From Roseiarcus fermentans (lineage in GTDB: Bacteria; Pseudomonadota; Alphaproteobacteria; Rhizobiales; Beijerinckiaceae), in NCBI RefSeq assembly GCF_003315135.1, contig NZ_QNRK01000002.1:21344-85343 (forward strand): a stretch of DNA of 64,000 nucleotides, written 5' to 3'. A model generated the notes under the pieces. That model ran no database searches, was not told the origin of the DNA, and saw only the letters and a list, made by a program, of their open reading frames with translations. Within the stretch, counting starts at the first letter, position 1. Every line of letters begins with the position of its first letter. The translations under genes were made by a program, and so were the position numbers. Positions 60,909 through 64,000 of the stretch are shown in pieces.

Positions 60909-62159
60909 TCACGGAGCGAATACGCCCTGAATGCCGCCGAACACGCCGACGGCGACGACGACCGTACAGACCGCGGTCAGAATCCAGAGATACACGCCGT
61001 TGAGCCGCACGGCCTCCGGCAGCGCCTTGACCGCCAGGGCGACAAGGAGGCCGATGACCAACGGCAAGAGAAAGGCGTTGAGCGCCTGGGCCGCGATGTT
61101 GAGCCACACGAGGTCGCGCGCGAGGCCGACCACGACGGCCGAGCCGACGACGCAGAGCGCATAAACGCCGTAAAACCACTTCGCCGCAAAGGGGTGATAC
61201 TCGAGAGAGTGCTTGTAACCCGTAATCTCTCCCGCGCCCCAGGCGAGCGCCAGCGAACAGACGATCGCTGCGACCAACGAGGCCCCGAGCACACCCGCAC
61301 TGAAGACGAGGCGGCCGATCGTCTCGCCGAGCGCCGGGGACAACGCGTTGCTGATCTCGCCGACGCTGCCGAGGCCGATGGAGGCCCCGTTCTTGCCCAA
61401 TGTCGCCGCCGCGGCGATGACGATCGCGCCGGTCAAGCATTGCGTCAGCACGGCGCCGAACGCCGTGTCCAGCCGAGCCGCTTTGAAGTCGTCGCGTTGA
61501 AGCTTTTTTTCTGCGATCGCCGACTGCTGGTAGAAGATCATCCAGGGGTTGAAAACCGCTCCAATGACCGCCGCCGCCATGTAGAGAAAGGCGCGGTCCC
61601 GGATCGGCAAATCGACGACGTCGGCGAGGAGCGCGGCAAGGCTCGGATGCGCGGCCCAGGCCACGGCGAAGAAGGCGAGCTCGAACAGTCCGACGAAAAT
61701 GGCGACCCGCTCCACCCGCCGATACGACCCGGTGCCGACGATCCCGAGCAGGGTCATGACCGCGAGCGGCAGAGTCAGCGCGCGGGAAACTCCATAGAGT
61801 TCGCCTATTCCGGCCACGCCGGTGAATTCCGTCACCAGCGAACCGATGACTGCGGCCGCCAGCCCCAGAAGCGAAAGCCAAGCCCATCCCGCGCCAAAAC
61901 GGATGCGGATCAACTCGCCGTAACCGCGGCCGGTGAAGATGCCGAGCCGCACGGTCAATTCCTGAACCATGTAGAGCATCGGGATCAGCAACAGCAGCAG
62001 CGGCAGGAACCGGTAGCCCCAGGCCGCTCCCGCCTGCGCGCCGGTCACGACATTGCCGGCGTCCGTGTCGGCGAGCATCACCAGCAGGCCCGGTCCCCAG
62101 ACCGCGATCTTGCCGAGCACCGAACTTGTCTTGCGATTCGCTGGCGCTGCGCCGGTCAT
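60909..62159 (-). CDS. Divergent Nramp-family divalent metal transporter
   Basis: A 416-residue membrane protein with 11 apolar segments of the Nramp fold. The TM1 metal motif is D33-A34-G35-N36 rather than DPGN, and the TM6 block reads 'GAVFNPWMIFYQQ' (204-207 NPWM) where Mn/Fe Nramps have MPHN. The Met that favours transition metals is thus replaced by Asn. It could carry Mg2+ or another ion, or bind metal in a different way. Length and topology are normal. It lies between tatB (46 bp) and the GlpV-like gene. Confidence 0.85.
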   Translation of the reverse strand: MTGAAPANRKTSSVLGKIAVWGPGLLVMLADTDAGNVVTGAQAGAAWGYRFLPLLLLLIPMLYMVQELTVRLGIFTGRGYGELIRIRFGAGWAWLSLLGLAAAVIGSLVTEFTGVAGIGELYGVSRALTLPLAVMTLLGIVGTGSYRRVERVAIFVGLFELAFFAVAWAAHPSLAALLADVVDLPIRDRAFLYMAAAVIGAVFNPWMIFYQQSAIAEKKLQRDDFKAARLDTAFGAVLTQCLTGAIVIAAAATLGKNGASIGLGSVGEISNALSPALGETIGRLVFSAGVLGASLVAAIVCSLALAWGAGEITGYKHSLEYHPFAAKWFYGVYALCVVGSAVVVGLARDLVWLNIAAQALNAFLLPLVIGLLVALAVKALPEAVRLNGVYLWILTAVCTVVVAVGVFGGIQGVFAP

Positions 62160-62238
62160 CGCAACTCCTTGCTGGCGGTGGAGTTCCCCCTGTCGGAGCG
62201 CGATCTGGTTTTCCGGCCTGGGGCATGAAAAGCCGTCT

Positions 62239-62262
62239 GGAGCCGGGCGACCGCCCGGCTCC
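62239..62262 (-). terminator. Terminator after the ABC substrate-binding gene
   Basis: GGAGCCGGGCG / CGCCCGGCTCC, an 11-bp inverted repeat with a very short loop, 15 bp past the stop codon at 62277 on the minus strand, followed on that strand by AGACGGCTTTTC. Confidence 0.75.
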
Positions 62263-62276
62263 GTCGTTTCCGTTCG

Positions 62277-64000
62277 TCAGGTCTTCTTCGGCGCCGGCAG
62301 CTGCGCCTTCCAGGTTTTCAAGAGTTCGTCATAATCGACCGTGACGCCTTGCGGCTTTTCGTTCGCGAGCTTGCGCTGCGGAGCGGTGTTGCCGTCCTTG
62401 ATCGCCTGCTCGTACCAATATTCCGGATCCTTCGGCTCATTCATCTTGGGGCCGCGATCGCCCTGAACGCCCGACTTCTCCAGGCGCTCCATGATCGAGT
62501 CCATGTCGTGCGCGAGGCCGTCCATGGCTTCCTGCGGCGTTTGCTCGCCGGAGATCGCCTTGGAGACATTCTGCCACCACACTTGCGCCATGCGCGGATA
62601 GTCCGGGACGTTGACGCCGGTCGGGGTCCAGAGCTTCCGCGCCGGGCTGCGGTAGAACTCGACGAGCCCGCCGACCTTGGGCGCCATTTGGGTCATCGCA
62701 TCCGCCCAAATGTCGCTCTCGCGGATCAGGTGCAGCGACACCAGCGACTTCTTCAGCGTAACTGTCTTGGCGGTGCAGAACTGCGCGTAGATCCACCCCG
62801 CCTTGACCTTTTCGCGCGGCGCGAATTTCAGCAGAGTCCAAAGGCCGACGTCCTGGTAGCCGAGCTTCATGCCCTCTTTCCAATAGGCGCCGTGCGGGCT
62901 CGGCGCCATGCGCCACTTCGGCGTGCCGTCGGGGTTCATGACCGGCAGGGTCGGCACGGTGGAGGCGTGGGTGAACGCGCTGTACCAGAAGACCTGCTGC
63001 GCGATATGGCCCTGGCCCGGCACCGCGCCGGCCTCGAGGAAGTCCATGCCCGACGCTTCCGGCGGCGCATATTTCTTCAGCCATTCGACGAATTTGGTCA
63101 GGGCGTAGACGGCCGCGGGGCCATTGGCGTCGCCGCCGCGGCTGAGCGAAGCGCCCACCGGCCGGCCGTTCTCGAGCCGGATGCCCCATTCGTCGACCGG
63201 CTTGCCGTTCGGCAAGCCCTTGTCGCCGTTGCCCGCCATCGACAGCCAGGCGTCGGTGAAGCGCCAGCCCAGCGACGGATCCTTCTTGCCATAGTCCATG
63301 TGGCCGTAGACTTTCTCGCCGTCGATCTGCTTCACCTCGTTGGTGAAGTAGTCCGCGATATCCTCGTAAGCGGACCAATTGACCGGGACACCCAGATCGT
63401 AGCCGTATTTGGCCTTGAAGCCGGCCTTGATGTCCGGACGCTGGAACCAGTCGTAGCGGAACCAATAGAGGTTGGCGAATTGCTGGTCCGGCAATCCATA
63501 GATCTTTCCGTCGACGTAGGTGGCGAAATCGATACCGATGAAATCCTTGAGGTCGAGCGTCGGGCTGGTGATGTCCTTGGCGTCGCCGTTCATGAAATCG
63601 GTCAGCGAGCCATCAATGATGTCGTTGAAACGGGGATGCGTGCCGATATGGTCGGAGTCGTTCATCCAGAAGTCGTAGATCGGCTTGCCCGAGGCGATTT
63701 CAACCGCGATCTTGGAAACGAGCAGACCCTCGTTCATCAGCTCGTGGTTGACCTTGATGCCGGTAATGTCGGCGAAGGCCTTGGTCAGCACCTTCGATTC
63801 GTAATCGTGAACGCTCAGGATTTCCGAGACGGTGCTGACTTCCATGCCGCTGAACGGCGCGGACGCCTTGATGAACCATTCCATTTCAGCCATCTGCTCA
63901 TCTTTGCTGAGCGTGGAGGGCTGGAATTCGTCGTCGACCCACTTCTTGGCGGCGTCGACCTTTTGCGCATAGCTCGGCGTCGGTGCAATGATCGCCGCGC
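62277..64000 (-). CDS. ABC transporter substrate-binding protein, GlpV-like (5' end outside window)
   Basis: At least 574 residues, running off the right edge. The visible N-terminus reads 'AAIIAPTPSYAQKVDAAKKW', the end of a signal peptide, followed by 'FQPSTLSKDEQMAEMEW' and 'ASAPFSGMEVSTVSEIL'. This start, the large size and 'WMNDSDHIGTHPRF' are typical of the glycerol-binding protein GlpV of Rhizobium and close relatives within extracellular solute-binding protein family 1. It is periplasmic and would deliver a polyol to a permease whose genes should lie beyond 64000 on the same strand. The ATG at 63893 is internal. Confidence 0.85.
   Translation of the reverse strand, partial: AAIIAPTPSYAQKVDAAKKWVDDEFQPSTLSKDEQMAEMEWFIKASAPFSGMEVSTVSEILSVHDYESKVLTKAFADITGIKVNHELMNEGLLVSKIAVEIASGKPIYDFWMNDSDHIGTHPRFNDIIDGSLTDFMNGDAKDITSPTLDLKDFIGIDFATYVDGKIYGLPDQQFANLYWFRYDWFQRPDIKAGFKAKYGYDLGVPVNWSAYEDIADYFTNEVKQIDGEKVYGHMDYGKKDPSLGWRFTDAWLSMAGNGDKGLPNGKPVDEWGIRLENGRPVGASLSRGGDANGPAAVYALTKFVEWLKKYAPPEASGMDFLEAGAVPGQGHIAQQVFWYSAFTHASTVPTLPVMNPDGTPKWRMAPSPHGAYWKEGMKLGYQDVGLWTLLKFAPREKVKAGWIYAQFCTAKTVTLKKSLVSLHLIRESDIWADAMTQMAPKVGGLVEFYRSPARKLWTPTGVNVPDYPRMAQVWWQNVSKAISGEQTPQEAMDGLAHDMDSIMERLEKSGVQGDRGPKMNEPKDPEYWYEQAIKDGNTAPQRKLANEKPQGVTVDYDELLKTWKAQLPAPKKT

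Overview
The window is about 64 kb of very GC-rich DNA, with gene starts, codon bias and gene families typical of an alphaproteobacterium. A Hyphomicrobiales/Rhizobiales member, possibly of the Beijerinckiaceae or Methylocystaceae type, fits best. Supporting signs are a fused malic enzyme-phosphotransacetylase, heterotetrameric sarcosine oxidase genes, an intracellular PHB depolymerase behind a sigma-54 promoter, a MEDS-LuxR regulator of the methylotroph type, a DUF6894 protein, PEP-CTERM proteins with the 'ETSTWAM' style tail, and abundant 'GTCATCGCGAGG'-type interspersed repeats. Genus placement is inference only.

Layout. 0-0.9 kb: tandem 439-bp repeat. 0.9-7.6 kb: SnoaL-like protein, small membrane protein, pcaD, kup, a GT25 glycosyltransferase and maeB. 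7.6-9.4 kb: non-coding mosaic of four interspersed repeat families. 9.4-13.8 kb: soxG, soxA, soxD and an SDR, with no soxB. 14.2-17.9 kb: five-gene sodium-pumping acyl-CoA (methylmalonyl-CoA-type) decarboxylase operon, including a 54-residue subunit. 18.2-22.5 kb: two paralogous lipoproteins, a SpoIIE-phosphatase remnant, an MFS transporter, a MEDS-LuxR regulator and a DUF6894 protein. 23.0-24.6 kb: sorAB sulfite dehydrogenase. 25.0-25.9 kb: AT-rich island with two orphan membrane proteins. 26.3-30.9 kb: a six-fold Cys-x27-Cys repeat protein with a 20-residue tandem repeat, an SUMF1-fold partner and a duplicated DUF4399 protein. 31-33.2 kb: GST and phaZ. 33.2-34.3 kb: second repeat mosaic. 34.3-43.7 kb: large beta-repeat surface protein, aldo/keto reductase, DsbA-like protein, sulfatase with a small membrane partner, DUF2934 protein. 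43.7-48.4 kb: complete AmmeMemoRadiSam set (amrS, fused amrB-amrA) beside two PEP-CTERM genes and an amrA fragment. 48.6-64 kb: priA, CDGSH protein, rplS, GNAT, DJ-1/PfpI, ppx, LysE, a DUF1800-DUF1501 pair, DUF4239 protein, tRNA-Gln, lone tatB with a coupled small exported protein, a divergent Nramp, and a GlpV-like ABC binding protein that runs off the window.

Functionally this is mostly a metabolic region (malate/acetyl-CoA, sarcosine, acyl-CoA decarboxylation, sulfite, PHB, sulfate esters) broken by repeat-rich or foreign-looking patches. The parts most likely to be undescribed are the Cys-x27-Cys/SUMF1 pair, the triple-hairpin TIR element, the in-frame repeat inside priA, and the AmmeMemoRadiSam locus with its PEP-CTERM neighbours.
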